A DNA stretch of 64,000 nt from Oscillospiraceae bacterium (GTDB lineage Bacteria > Bacillota > Clostridia > Oscillospirales > Acutalibacteraceae), in contig CADBBH010000005.1 of the NCBI GenBank assembly GCA_902792905.1, forward strand, positions 20,919 to 84,918, read 5' to 3'. This document shows, piece after piece, positions 33,332-42,146 of this stretch. The first letter of the stretch is position 1, and each line of letters opens with the position of its first letter. The notes beneath the pieces are model-generated. The model was not told where the DNA came from, did no database searches, and worked only from the letters and a program-made list of their open reading frames with translations. A program made the translations under genes and the position numbers.

Positions 33332-35854
33332 ATGGAACAGTATAAAATAACCGGAATGAGCTGCGCCGCCTGCTCCGCGCGGGTTGAAAAAGCCGTGTCG
33401 GCGGTACCGGGAGTATCATCCTGCTCTGTGAATCTTCTGACGAACTCAATGGGTGTGGAAGGCACGGCGGATTCCGCAGATATAATCAGGGCGGTGACCG
33501 GCGCGGGATACGGCGCTGAACTTAAATCAAACGAAAATAAAAAAACGGACAAACCGGAAGATACACTTGAAGATACCGAAACCCCGAAGCTGATACGCCG
33601 TCTCATCGCATCGGCTGTATTCCTGCTTGCGCTGATGTATTTTTCTATGGGGCACACTATGCTTCATCTGCCTGTCCCCTCTTTCTTTGACGGCAATCAC
33701 ATCGCGCTTGCGATTCTGCAGATGATACTGGCAGCGATTGTAATGATAATCAATCAGAGATTCTTCATCAACGGATTCCGAGGAGCGATTCACAGGTCGC
33801 CGAATATGGATACTCTTGTCGCGCTCGGCTCGGGAGCTTCATTCATCTGGAGCTGCGCAGTTCTGTTTATGATGACCTCTCCTCAGGCGGATACCGGGGA
33901 ACTTCATCATCAGCTCTATTTTGAATCTGCGGCGATGATACTTACCCTGATTACCATCGGCAAAACGCTTGAGGCAAGATCAAAGGGCAAAACCACAGAT
34001 GCACTGAAATCCCTGATGAAGCTTGCTCCTCATACCGCGACAGTTATCCGTAACGGCTCGGAAGCCGTAATACCCGCAGAGCAGGTGAAAAAGGGCGATA
34101 TTTTTATAGTGAAACCGGGTGACAGCATACCGGTTGACGGCTTTGTAATCGAAGGTAATACCGCAATAAACGAATCTGCTCTCACGGGAGAAAGCATACC
34201 CGTAGATAAAGCGAGCGGCGATTCCGTTTCCGCAGGCACGGTAAATCAATCGGGTTTCATAAAGTGCGAGGCCTCGCGCGTAGGAGAAGACACAGCTCTC
34301 TCACAGATAATCAGGACTGTTTCGGATGCCGCGGCAACAAAGGCACCGATAGCAAAAACAGCGGATAAAGTAAGCGGCATTTTCGTGCCCGCTGTTATCG
34401 GAATTGCAATTCTGACTCTTATTATATGGCTTATAATCGGCAAGAATTTCGGGTTTGCGCTTGCAAGAGCAATATCGGTGCTTGTTATCAGTTGCCCGTG
34501 TGCGCTCGGTCTGGCGACTCCTGTCGCAATTATGGTCGGCAACGGTGTAGGTGCGAAAAGCGGAATTCTTTTCAAAACAGCCGCGTCTCTTGAAAATGCG
34601 GGAAAAACACAGATCGTCGCGCTCGACAAAACCGGAACCATCACAAACGGCGAGCCAGAAATCACAGATATCCTTCCATTCGGAAATCTGAATGAGGCGG
34701 AATTCCTGAAGCTTGCAGCTTCGCTTGAAGCAAAAAGCGAGCACCCGCTGGCGAAAGCGGTTATCTCACGCGCAGACACCGAGAAATTTGATTTATTTGA
34801 AATTGACGATTTTGAAGCGGCGCCCGGAAACGGACTTACGGCGAGACTTGAAGGGAAAGAACTCGCAGGCGGAAACAGAAATTTCATATTTAAAAAGGCA
34901 ACTGTTCCGGATGAATATATACAGAAAGCGGATTCTTTTTCAAGTAAGGGAAAAACACCTCTGTTTTTCTCATTCGGCGGCGAATTTGCCGGTATTATCG
35001 CAGTCGCCGACACGATTAAATCCGATGCGAAGCAGGCAATATCAGAGCTTCGTAATATGGGCATGAAAGTCATTATGCTAACCGGTGACAACAGGCGCAC
35101 CGCAGACGCAATCGGATACCTTGCGGGTGTTGATGAAGTCATAGCAGAGGTTCTGCCCAACGGCAAAGAAAAAGTCATCTCCGCTTTGCAAAAATACGGA
35201 CGAGTCACAATGGTCGGCGACGGTATAAACGATGCGCCCGCGCTGACGCGCGCAGATACCGGTATAGCAATTGGCGCAGGAACAGATGTTGCAATCGACG
35301 CGGCCGATACGGTGCTGATGAAAAACAATCTCGGTGATGTTCCGGCGGCAATCCGTCTCAGCAGGGAAACGCTTAAAAAAATCCGCCAGAATCTTTTCTG
35401 GGCATTCTTTTACAACGCAATCTGCATCCCACTTGCGGCCGGCTGTTTTGCTGAATTCGGGCTGACGCTGAACCCGATGATAGGCGCGGCGGCCATGAGC
35501 TTATCCAGTTTCTGCGTTGTTACTAATGCACTGAGGCTTAATTTCATTAAAATACATAACCCCGGGCGGGATAAGAGAATTCTTCCCGTTACGCTTCCCG
35601 AAACATTATTCAAAGCCGAAAAGGAGAATAAAAATATGATTAAAACAACAATTAAAATTGAAGGTATGATGTGCCCGCACTGCGAAGCGAGAGTCACCGA
35701 GGCATTCAAAACCGCATTCGGAATCGATGACGTTACTTCATCCCACGAGAAGGGTGAAACAGTGATTCTTTCCGCATTCCCCATTGACGAAGCGAAGGCG
35801 AAAGAAACAGTCGAGACTGCAGGATATAAGTTTATCGGGATTGAAAAAGAATAA
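33332..35854 (+). CDS. copA: Copper-exporting P1B-type ATPase with N- and C-terminal metal-binding domains
   Basis: The 840-residue pump exports Cu(I) using ATP. It has an N-terminal HMA domain (GMSCAACSARV, C11 and C14), the actuator TGES, the transmembrane CPC at 388-390 (SCPCALGLATP), the phosphorylated D432 in DKTGT, the SEHPLAKA histidine-proline motif, GDGINDAPAL, and the YN and MxxSS membrane motifs of the Cu(I) class. After the last helix comes a linker and a second HMA domain (residues 769-840, GMMCPHCEARV). A C-terminal HMA is rare in this class. The linker contains a ribosome binding site (see the nested copZ entry). Confidence 0.96.
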   Translation: MEQYKITGMSCAACSARVEKAVSAVPGVSSCSVNLLTNSMGVEGTADSADIIRAVTGAGYGAELKSNENKKTDKPEDTLEDTETPKLIRRLIASAVFLLALMYFSMGHTMLHLPVPSFFDGNHIALAILQMILAAIVMIINQRFFINGFRGAIHRSPNMDTLVALGSGASFIWSCAVLFMMTSPQADTGELHHQLYFESAAMILTLITIGKTLEARSKGKTTDALKSLMKLAPHTATVIRNGSEAVIPAEQVKKGDIFIVKPGDSIPVDGFVIEGNTAINESALTGESIPVDKASGDSVSAGTVNQSGFIKCEASRVGEDTALSQIIRTVSDAAATKAPIAKTADKVSGIFVPAVIGIAILTLIIWLIIGKNFGFALARAISVLVISCPCALGLATPVAIMVGNGVGAKSGILFKTAASLENAGKTQIVALDKTGTITNGEPEITDILPFGNLNEAEFLKLAASLEAKSEHPLAKAVISRADTEKFDLFEIDDFEAAPGNGLTARLEGKELAGGNRNFIFKKATVPDEYIQKADSFSSKGKTPLFFSFGGEFAGIIAVADTIKSDAKQAISELRNMGMKVIMLTGDNRRTADAIGYLAGVDEVIAEVLPNGKEKVISALQKYGRVTMVGDGINDAPALTRADTGIAIGAGTDVAIDAADTVLMKNNLGDVPAAIRLSRETLKKIRQNLFWAFFYNAICIPLAAGCFAEFGLTLNPMIGAAAMSLSSFCVVTNALRLNFIKIHNPGRDKRILPVTLPETLFKAEKENKNMIKTTIKIEGMMCPHCEARVTEAFKTAFGIDDVTSSHEKGETVILSAFPIDEAKAKETVETAGYKFIGIEKE
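35636..35854 (+). CDS. copZ: Nested in-frame copper chaperone CopZ (internal start in copA)
   Basis: ATG 35636 lies in the copA frame and is preceded by AGGAG at 35622-35626, nine bases away, in an A-rich context, exactly like a normal gene start. From here the 72-residue product is a complete CopZ/Atx1-like fold with C-P-H-C and a C-terminal VETAGYKFIGIEKE. The simplest reading is that a separate copZ became fused to copA by loss of its stop, while its start stayed. The cell could then make both the fused pump and free chaperone. Actual internal initiation is not shown by the sequence. Confidence 0.6.
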   Translation: MIKTTIKIEGMMCPHCEARVTEAFKTAFGIDDVTSSHEKGETVILSAFPIDEAKAKETVETAGYKFIGIEKE

Positions 35855-35894
35855 ACCGAAGCCATCGTATTGCATCACGGCAAAATGCAGAAAA

Positions 35895-35927
35895 GCCGCC
35901 CACGCCGAGTGGACGGCATATTTTTTA
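35895..35927. terminator. Terminator between copA and the convergent GH116 gene
   Basis: GCCGCCCAC pairs with GTGGACGGC (one mismatch) around GCCGA and is followed by ATATTTTTT. No gene was seen in 35855-36002. Confidence 0.75.
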
Positions 35928-36002
35928 TATATGATTATCCTTTTCTTCTGACAGCTCTTTTTTGTGAATCTGGTAAATACCGATGTGCCCGATTCCTGAG
36001 CC

Positions 36003-38477
36003 CTATTCTTCCGTTTTATCGGTAAGGACAGTCCATCCATCCAGACTGCCTTCTGCGGTATGGATAAGGACCGAGCCGTCTTTTACCTCCGCCGTACCCA
36101 GAAAGCCGGGTAAACATAACGGCAGAGTGATATTATCTGAAGCAGGCTTCAGCCGGATAATCCGACGCGCGCTGTCTGTCTCAAGACCCAAAGCCGCAGT
36201 TAATGTGGTCCAGCTTGACATCGGACGCGTATAGTGATGTCCGCATTCCCAGTGATCCCAAAGCGCACCAAAGCTTGCCTGATTATCGTACACGGCGGTA
36301 ACAAGGGCATCGGAATCATCTCTCATTCCTACGCTCAGGCACAATGCTGCAGTGACATAACCGATTCCGGTCCAGGTGGCCAGAGCCTGGCAGTTTTTGT
36401 AAGAATAGAACGTGGTGCTCCGACCTTCGGGGCAGGACGCGTTGATAAGCCCGCTGTCCTGATTAAAGTTTTGTTTCAGAATAACCCTCAGAATATCTCT
36501 TATACGCCCGTCACTCAGATTGCCGCCGATGCCGGACATGCGAAGGAACCATTCTCCGTCGAGCTGATCGGTCATCAGAGTTTCGTCCTTTGCCTCGCCG
36601 TTAATCCACAGGTTGTAATACTCCCCGTTCCACAAGCGCTTTTCAAGCGAATCTAGGCCTTTTTTGAGTAGGCTCATCCACGCAACGTTTCGAACTGTAT
36701 CATCCATCTCCTTCGCAATGCGGGAAGCCGCTTTAAGCGCGGCAAGCCAAAGGATTGATATGTAAACCGGTGTGCCGGAAAAATTCCAGGCATCATAAGT
36801 GTTGCGTTTCGTGTCTCTGTCGGGCAGACCGTCGCCGTCTGTGTCAAGCTCGCCGATGGAATTGACAGCGCTTATGACATGCGGCCACATCTCTTCAAGG
36901 TATTCTTTATCGCCGGTATAAAGATAGTCGCGAAGCACCATAAGCACGAATTGGTTATTCATATCTACGCGGTCGAAACCGTTGTCAACGTGTTCAAGAT
37001 CAGGGGTGAAGAAATGATGCACGCGCCCGTCTTCGCGCTGAAACGCGGCGCCCATGCGCATTTGCCTGAGCTGAAGATCGGGAAAGAGAGCCAGCAGACC
37101 GAATGAAGCGTGATAGGTGATATCCGTTGTGTGGAATCCGCAGAAGCCCTGTCCCTCCCACAGTCCGAACTTGCCGTCTTTAAGATACCATGAGCACTTT
37201 ACAATCGTGCTCAGATGTCCGCTCCAGCAGTCCGGATAAACTTCGGGCAGATTTGTATTATACATCAATTCAGAAAACGCGACAGCTTTTTCATAAGCTT
37301 CCGGAACGTGATTCATCAGAAATGCATTTGCTTCAGCGGCTCCCCCGAAAAGGTTTTCATAATAATGTCCGAGCCGCCGCTCATCTTTTGAAAAATGATT
37401 CGGGAAATACCAGGTAAGGATGAAACGCACCGTCTTTTTTTCTCCCGGTGCAAGCCGAACCTTGCCGCAGAGAGCTGCAGAGCCGAACTCCTCCGTTTTA
37501 AGTCGCTTCTGCCCGCGTATGGCCTCAAGAAACGCCGTCTTCTCTGCGCGGTTCGCAGGGAACAAAGGCTGAGTTTCGCGGATACGCCGTAAAACGGACA
37601 AAGCAAACGGATAATTAATATACGCACCGAACAGGCCGTCAATCTCCTTATCTGAAAGTCCGGAGATGTTCTCGGGTATTTCAGGCGGCGGTGAACCGGC
37701 ATCGCTGTCAGGCAGACAGCCCGTTTCGCGAAAGCCGAACAGCACAGATTCCTGGCTGACTCCGAATGCGTCATCCTCAAAAACGTATTCTCTTATAAAT
37801 CGGCGGTATTCTCCGGCTATAAAGGTCTTCTCGACGTCGCCGTTGATACCCAGACAAACTTCGCCGCAGTCGGGCGCATCGGTCTGCAGAGCGGGACGCA
37901 TTGCGACGCTTACACTGCCGGAATCGGCGGAAATCTCATTTATGCATCCGCCCTCATTGCAGAAATCCGGCACAAGAGTACCGAGCAAGCTGGCCGTAAT
38001 CGGTTCTGTTCCGGGGTTTTCAATCTCAAAATCCATATAAAAACCGGGCGTTGCCGAAATATCCGTGCGGTGCGGAACAAAAGGCGCGACCGCCCGTCCC
38101 TTCACGCGGCATGGCAATGATTTATCCTCATATTGAAGCTCGCATACAGGGAAACGCCCGTCAAAGCGGATGCGTTCAACAGGTTTATTCCAGGGAAACA
38201 ACCGATAAGTAAAATCATCAGGGTCGGTTTTCATTCCGAGCTTCCGCACAACCGTATGCCGGCCGGCCTGTTCCGTTCGGATCCAGAATGACAGCGCGCC
38301 CGTGTGGCTCTCTCCATCATCAACCTTATTTTCCCAGCACACATTCGTCATTCTGGGAGGGTTGGCAATCTGCCAATAATGGAATTCGCCGTCCGGCAGA
38401 AGCTCTACGCTTCCTGCACCGATTCCGCCCAGCGCTATACCGCTGTTTGAAGGCTTGTTCATGATAATCTTTGCCAC
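36003..38477 (-). CDS. GH116 family beta-glucosidase/glucosylceramidase-like enzyme
   Basis: The 824-residue protein resembles GBA2 and TxGH116. It has the N-terminal GGIGAGSVELLPDGEFHYW, a beta-sandwich domain, then an (alpha/alpha)6 barrel with HHFFTPDLEHVDNGFDRVDM, DTDGDGLPDRDT and the NTYDAW motif that carries the acid/base aspartate in the family. It has no signal peptide, so it probably acts inside on imported beta-glucosides or beta-xylosides. The start is GTG at 38477, favoured by AAAGGTGG six bases upstream. It is monocistronic, with its own -10 box at 38546. Confidence 0.88.
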   Translation of the reverse strand: MAKIIMNKPSNSGIALGGIGAGSVELLPDGEFHYWQIANPPRMTNVCWENKVDDGESHTGALSFWIRTEQAGRHTVVRKLGMKTDPDDFTYRLFPWNKPVERIRFDGRFPVCELQYEDKSLPCRVKGRAVAPFVPHRTDISATPGFYMDFEIENPGTEPITASLLGTLVPDFCNEGGCINEISADSGSVSVAMRPALQTDAPDCGEVCLGINGDVEKTFIAGEYRRFIREYVFEDDAFGVSQESVLFGFRETGCLPDSDAGSPPPEIPENISGLSDKEIDGLFGAYINYPFALSVLRRIRETQPLFPANRAEKTAFLEAIRGQKRLKTEEFGSAALCGKVRLAPGEKKTVRFILTWYFPNHFSKDERRLGHYYENLFGGAAEANAFLMNHVPEAYEKAVAFSELMYNTNLPEVYPDCWSGHLSTIVKCSWYLKDGKFGLWEGQGFCGFHTTDITYHASFGLLALFPDLQLRQMRMGAAFQREDGRVHHFFTPDLEHVDNGFDRVDMNNQFVLMVLRDYLYTGDKEYLEEMWPHVISAVNSIGELDTDGDGLPDRDTKRNTYDAWNFSGTPVYISILWLAALKAASRIAKEMDDTVRNVAWMSLLKKGLDSLEKRLWNGEYYNLWINGEAKDETLMTDQLDGEWFLRMSGIGGNLSDGRIRDILRVILKQNFNQDSGLINASCPEGRSTTFYSYKNCQALATWTGIGYVTAALCLSVGMRDDSDALVTAVYDNQASFGALWDHWECGHHYTRPMSSWTTLTAALGLETDSARRIIRLKPASDNITLPLCLPGFLGTAEVKDGSVLIHTAEGSLDGWTVLTDKTEE

Positions 38478-38545
38478 TGAAAAACCACCTTTCAGTCAGA
38501 ATTGAAAGCGAACACTCCGACTATACGTGCCGGTTTATTGATTTG

Positions 38546-38551
38546 ATTATA
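38546..38551 (-). promoter_or_regulatory. Extended -10 promoter of the GH116 gene
   Basis: On the minus strand TATGCTATAAT gives an extended -10 (TGnTATAAT) without a clear -35. The 18-nt stretch beginning with this box (38534-38551) recurs exactly at 47235-47252, before the GNAT gene. Confidence 0.55.
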
Positions 38552-38635
38552 GCATATCATTCGGCATTTTCAAATAATATATTTCTATGGACGAGCCGAG
38601 GAATCGCAGAATACGAATAATTAAATAAAAAATAC

Positions 38636-38791
38636 TGTCATTCTGAACGCGAAGCGTAAAGAATCGCAGGTTAAGCATGATATTTTTATGCTCCGCATAT
38701 CCTGTTTGCGGGCGGATGATATCCGCCCCTACGGGAGTGCATAATTATAATGCGCCTGCCAATGCGGTCCTTCGCTGCGCTCAGGATGACA
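38636..38791. repeat. MITE-like intergenic element with terminal inverted repeats
   Basis: The 156-bp element begins TGTCATTCTGAACGCGAAGC and ends GCTGCGCTCAGGATGACA; the ends are imperfect inverted copies of each other over about 25 bp. Inside is a perfect palindrome, GGGCGGAT-GAT-ATCCGCCC (38710-38728). There is no open frame. It looks like a non-autonomous mobile or REP-type repeat in the 388-bp gap between GH116 and the GLUG protein. Only one copy is in this window, so mobility cannot be shown here. Confidence 0.6.
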
Positions 38792-38818
38792 ATAGGTTAT
38801 AGTAATACTTCAAGTAAT

Positions 38819-38848
38819 AACGCCGCCCGATGAACGGGCGGCGTTTTG
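38819..38848. terminator. Terminator of the GLUG-repeat gene
   Basis: AACGCCGCCCG (38819-38829) and CGGGCGGCGTT (38835-38845) form an 11-bp stem. On the minus strand it follows the stop of the gene at 38866; the T run is short on that strand. Confidence 0.65.
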
Positions 38849-38865
38849 TAATTCTGTGTCTAATA

Positions 38866-41850
38866 TCAGCAGGCTTTGATTATGGCGTCGATGACTGCCT
38901 TGAAGATATTGTTCCAGAAGTCGCTGAAGAACCATTTCAGTTTATCCATGAAACCGTTTCTGACCTTGACGGCCTGAACCTGTGTTTCATCGAGTGTGTT
39001 GCCGTCGGCATCGACGACCGCGGCGTAGATATTGTAATCCTCTGTCGGGTCTTCGACCGTGTAGCTTTCGCCCGTACCGACATCCTCGCCGTTTACGAAC
39101 CAGTGAATTTCGGCTCCTTCGGGCAGATTTTCGGCGTTCACCGTAAATGTTCTGTCCTCTCTGTAGCCGCTTTCGCTGCTGTCTGTATAATCTTCAATTT
39201 CAATCGAGGATATATTCGCGTAAACGGGTTTAACGGTTATTCCGCCGATGGTGAGTTCATATTCCTCCCACTCGCCTGCGTAACCCTGTTTCTCGGGAAC
39301 ATCGGGTTCTTCAATGCTCTCTGTTTCAACGGTATAGGGAACTTCCTCAACCGTCTCGCCGTTTTCGTCAACGAAGGTGGCGGTATATTCGATTGCTGTA
39401 TATTCCGCCTTAATTGTTACATCGGCGGCGGCGAGGGTGTATGCGCTCCATTTGCCTTCATAGCCCTCTTTATCGGGAACGGCGGGCTCGTCAATGCTGT
39501 CATCTTCAACGGTGAATTTAACTTCCTTAACCGTTTCACCGTCTGCTGTAAATGTCGCTGTGTATTCGATTGCCTTGAATACCGCGTTGAATTCGAGATT
39601 CTGTGCCGGCATTGTATCGGGGATTTCCGCATCCCAGCCGGTGAAATCATAATTATCCTTCTGCGGTGTGCGCGGGCTTGAAACCGGCGCGCCGAAGGGA
39701 ACGGTGGACTGCGAATACTGCTTGCCGTCAACGAAGAAGGTTACGGTGTAGTCAACCGGCGTTTCGGTAAACTGCGCCGTGTATGTTATGTCGCCTTCAG
39801 CTGCGGGGAAAGCCGCGCCGGGAGCATATTCGTTGTTGTTGCCGTCTTTCCAGCCCGAGAAGGTGTAGGTGTACTGACCGCTTTCGTCTGTGCGGGTGGG
39901 TGTTTCTCCCTTGTATTCGGGAGCGGTTCCCTTGAGGATTTTACCGCTCTGAAGCTCTGTGCCGTCATAGTTATTGAATGTTACCGTGCAGGGCTGTCCG
40001 ATTACGACCGTTGTCGCAGGGCTGTCATCGGAATTCAGAATTATAGTACCCACGCCGAACGTGCCGTATTTGAAATTCTCCGGTGTCACTATATCATTGC
40101 CGTCCTCGAAATGATATCCGCCTCTTGAGAATATTCCGCTTAATTCATTTCCGCCTTCGGCGGTTACGATGCTTATGCCCGAAACGGTTAACCCTTCGTT
40201 GACTAAACTATTATCAACATAGATGCCGGTGAATCTTCCGGTTGCTTCAACTGTGCTGTCTGCGATATTCAGAGAACCATAGGCATATAGTCCGCCTCCG
40301 TAAGGACTGCTCGCCTCGGCTTTAACCGCGCTGCCCGTAATGTTTATATAATTTGATTTGATACCGTCACCGCCGTATTCATCTTCTGTTGCAGTCGCGT
40401 TTACTGTTGTGCCGTCTACAGACAGACTTCCGTAGCATAGTATGGCAGAAAGAACTGCCGTTATATCAATCGAACCTTCGCCTTCAATTGTGAGAGCGGC
40501 GGAATCATTATCATTTGGCAGAAATATTCCCTCACCCGCGCTGCCGTTTATGATATTTTCACCTTCAACATTTATTGTGAGGTCGAATTCCGTGTTTTCA
40601 ACAAGGATATTTGATGTAAAATCCCCGCCAAAATCATATTCCTTCGTGCCGGTGATTGTCGCGTTATTGAGATAAAGCGTGCCGCCCTTGCCGTCATCAT
40701 CGGGAACGAATTTAACCGAGCCGCCGTCGGTGACTGCAATGCCGTCAAGCGCATCAAGCGAATCCATATTGTCGCTCGTTACCTGATTGCCGCCTACCCA
40801 GAGGGGATATTCAATAACATTCACAATTTTGGGCGGCCAGTTTGCGGGTAAAGGCTCGCTGTCGTAGGCAAAGCCTTTGAGATGCGGATAGAAAAAACAG
40901 GTTTGATTGTTTGCCCTTGTCAGCCAGGGGCTTTCTTCGCCGGCTTCATACGTGAATACCATATTTTCAAGTGCACTTTCGCCGGTCATCAGATCGGTGG
41001 TGAGGCCTGTGACATTTGTTCCTGAGCCATAGCCAATCGCATTTACGCCGGTGCATATGTCACTGTCATAATAGCAGTTGGTTGCTTTTCCTTGACTGGA
41101 GTTAAATCCTGCCACGCCGCCGACATAACGGCTGCCTGAAACATCGCCCGTGTTATAGCAGTTTTTGACTTCGGCGTTATTAGAGATAAATCCTGCCACG
41201 CCGCCGACATTATTTCCGGTGCTGGAAACACTTCCCGTGTTATAACAGTCTGTGACTGTGCCGTAATTCAATCCGACAACGCCGCCGACATTATTTCCGG
41301 TGCCGGAAACACTTTCCGTGTTATAACAGTCTGTGACTGTGCCGTAATTCAATCCGACAACGCCGCCGACATTTTCGGTGCCTGAAACATCGCCCGTGTT
41401 ATAACAGTTTGTGACTGTGCCGGAATTCCTTCCGGCCACGCCGCCAACATTATAAGTTCCGTTTATCTTTCCGCCTTCAAGACCGACATTCCGGACCTTG
41501 CCGCCTTCGTTGACAAAGCCGAAAAGACCGACGTTATCCTGTTGCGGGTTGTTGTAAGTAAGCCCGGTTATTTTATGGCCGAGGCCGTCAAATGTGCCGG
41601 TGTATTGTTTGTTATTATTGCCGATTGGAGTCCAGTCGGTGTAACCGCTCGCATCAATATCATACATCAGTTTTGCGTTGAGACCCGTTTCACCGCTGTT
41701 GACGAGTGAAGCAAAAGCCATAAGATCCGAGTAGCTTGAAATCTCATAGACATAACCATCCGCCGACGCGGTCATGCCCCTGACAGCCACCGTGCCGAGC
41801 ACGAGCATAAGCGAGAGCAGAATTGACAGAATCTTTTTAGTCATCTTCAT
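38866..41850 (-). CDS. Secreted GLUG/InlB-repeat surface protein with C-terminal aromatic tail
   Basis: The 994-residue protein has a signal peptide (ILSILLSLMLVLGTVAVRGMTASA). Residues about 90-260 hold GLUG-type repeats (NVGGVVGLNYGTVTDCYNT and close copies), nearly identical at DNA level between about 41120 and 41420. Next comes a carbohydrate-binding-like beta region with pentapeptide-like rungs (about 370-600). Then there are four InlB/Listeria-Bacteroides repeats (YTVTFFVDGKQYSQSTVPFG, IEYTATFVDENGETVEEVPY) and an Ig-like module. The end reads GFMDKLKWFFSDFWNNIFKAV. A cell-surface or matrix-adhesion role is likely. Start ATG 41850 follows GGAGG. Confidence 0.83.
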   Translation of the reverse strand: MKMTKKILSILLSLMLVLGTVAVRGMTASADGYVYEISSYSDLMAFASLVNSGETGLNAKLMYDIDASGYTDWTPIGNNNKQYTGTFDGLGHKITGLTYNNPQQDNVGLFGFVNEGGKVRNVGLEGGKINGTYNVGGVAGRNSGTVTNCYNTGDVSGTENVGGVVGLNYGTVTDCYNTESVSGTGNNVGGVVGLNYGTVTDCYNTGSVSSTGNNVGGVAGFISNNAEVKNCYNTGDVSGSRYVGGVAGFNSSQGKATNCYYDSDICTGVNAIGYGSGTNVTGLTTDLMTGESALENMVFTYEAGEESPWLTRANNQTCFFYPHLKGFAYDSEPLPANWPPKIVNVIEYPLWVGGNQVTSDNMDSLDALDGIAVTDGGSVKFVPDDDGKGGTLYLNNATITGTKEYDFGGDFTSNILVENTEFDLTINVEGENIINGSAGEGIFLPNDNDSAALTIEGEGSIDITAVLSAILCYGSLSVDGTTVNATATEDEYGGDGIKSNYINITGSAVKAEASSPYGGGLYAYGSLNIADSTVEATGRFTGIYVDNSLVNEGLTVSGISIVTAEGGNELSGIFSRGGYHFEDGNDIVTPENFKYGTFGVGTIILNSDDSPATTVVIGQPCTVTFNNYDGTELQSGKILKGTAPEYKGETPTRTDESGQYTYTFSGWKDGNNNEYAPGAAFPAAEGDITYTAQFTETPVDYTVTFFVDGKQYSQSTVPFGAPVSSPRTPQKDNYDFTGWDAEIPDTMPAQNLEFNAVFKAIEYTATFTADGETVKEVKFTVEDDSIDEPAVPDKEGYEGKWSAYTLAAADVTIKAEYTAIEYTATFVDENGETVEEVPYTVETESIEEPDVPEKQGYAGEWEEYELTIGGITVKPVYANISSIEIEDYTDSSESGYREDRTFTVNAENLPEGAEIHWFVNGEDVGTGESYTVEDPTEDYNIYAAVVDADGNTLDETQVQAVKVRNGFMDKLKWFFSDFWNNIFKAVIDAIIKAC

Positions 41851-42037
41851 AATTCTTCCTCCAATAGAAATTTTATGAAATACCTACGCGACTATTTTAA
41901 CATAATGATACAGTGAAATACAATAGTAATTTGACATTTTCTTCCGCCAATAACCTGTTTTTGCCCGATTCATTCTTGCGGTACGTTCAGAAATTAAAAA
42001 CAGCTACCATTCGGGAGCCGAAAAGGCGGTTAAAGTA

Positions 42038-42066
42038 TTGATAGTTAAAAAAATATTTGATATAAT
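42038..42066 (+). promoter_or_regulatory. Promoter of the GH3-MGH1 operon
   Basis: TTGATA (42038-42043) and TATAAT (42061-42066) with a 17-bp A+T-rich spacer. The rest of the gap 41851-42146 holds no gene. Confidence 0.7.
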
Positions 42067-42146
42067 ATTTTTCGATATTGTAAATAATTCTGCTGAAATT
42101 AACCGACCGGTAAGTCGGAATATTCACATCCCGAGGAGGATTCGGT

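Noticed and set aside
34246-35328. 360-codon open frame antisense to copA
   Set aside because: Ser/Pro/Ala-rich shadow of the ATPase core on the other strand; no start signals.
41120-41420. Regularly spaced repeats that might suggest a CRISPR array
   Set aside because: They are in-frame GLUG repeats within a secreted protein gene; no cas genes or constant repeat/variable spacer pattern is present anywhere in the window.
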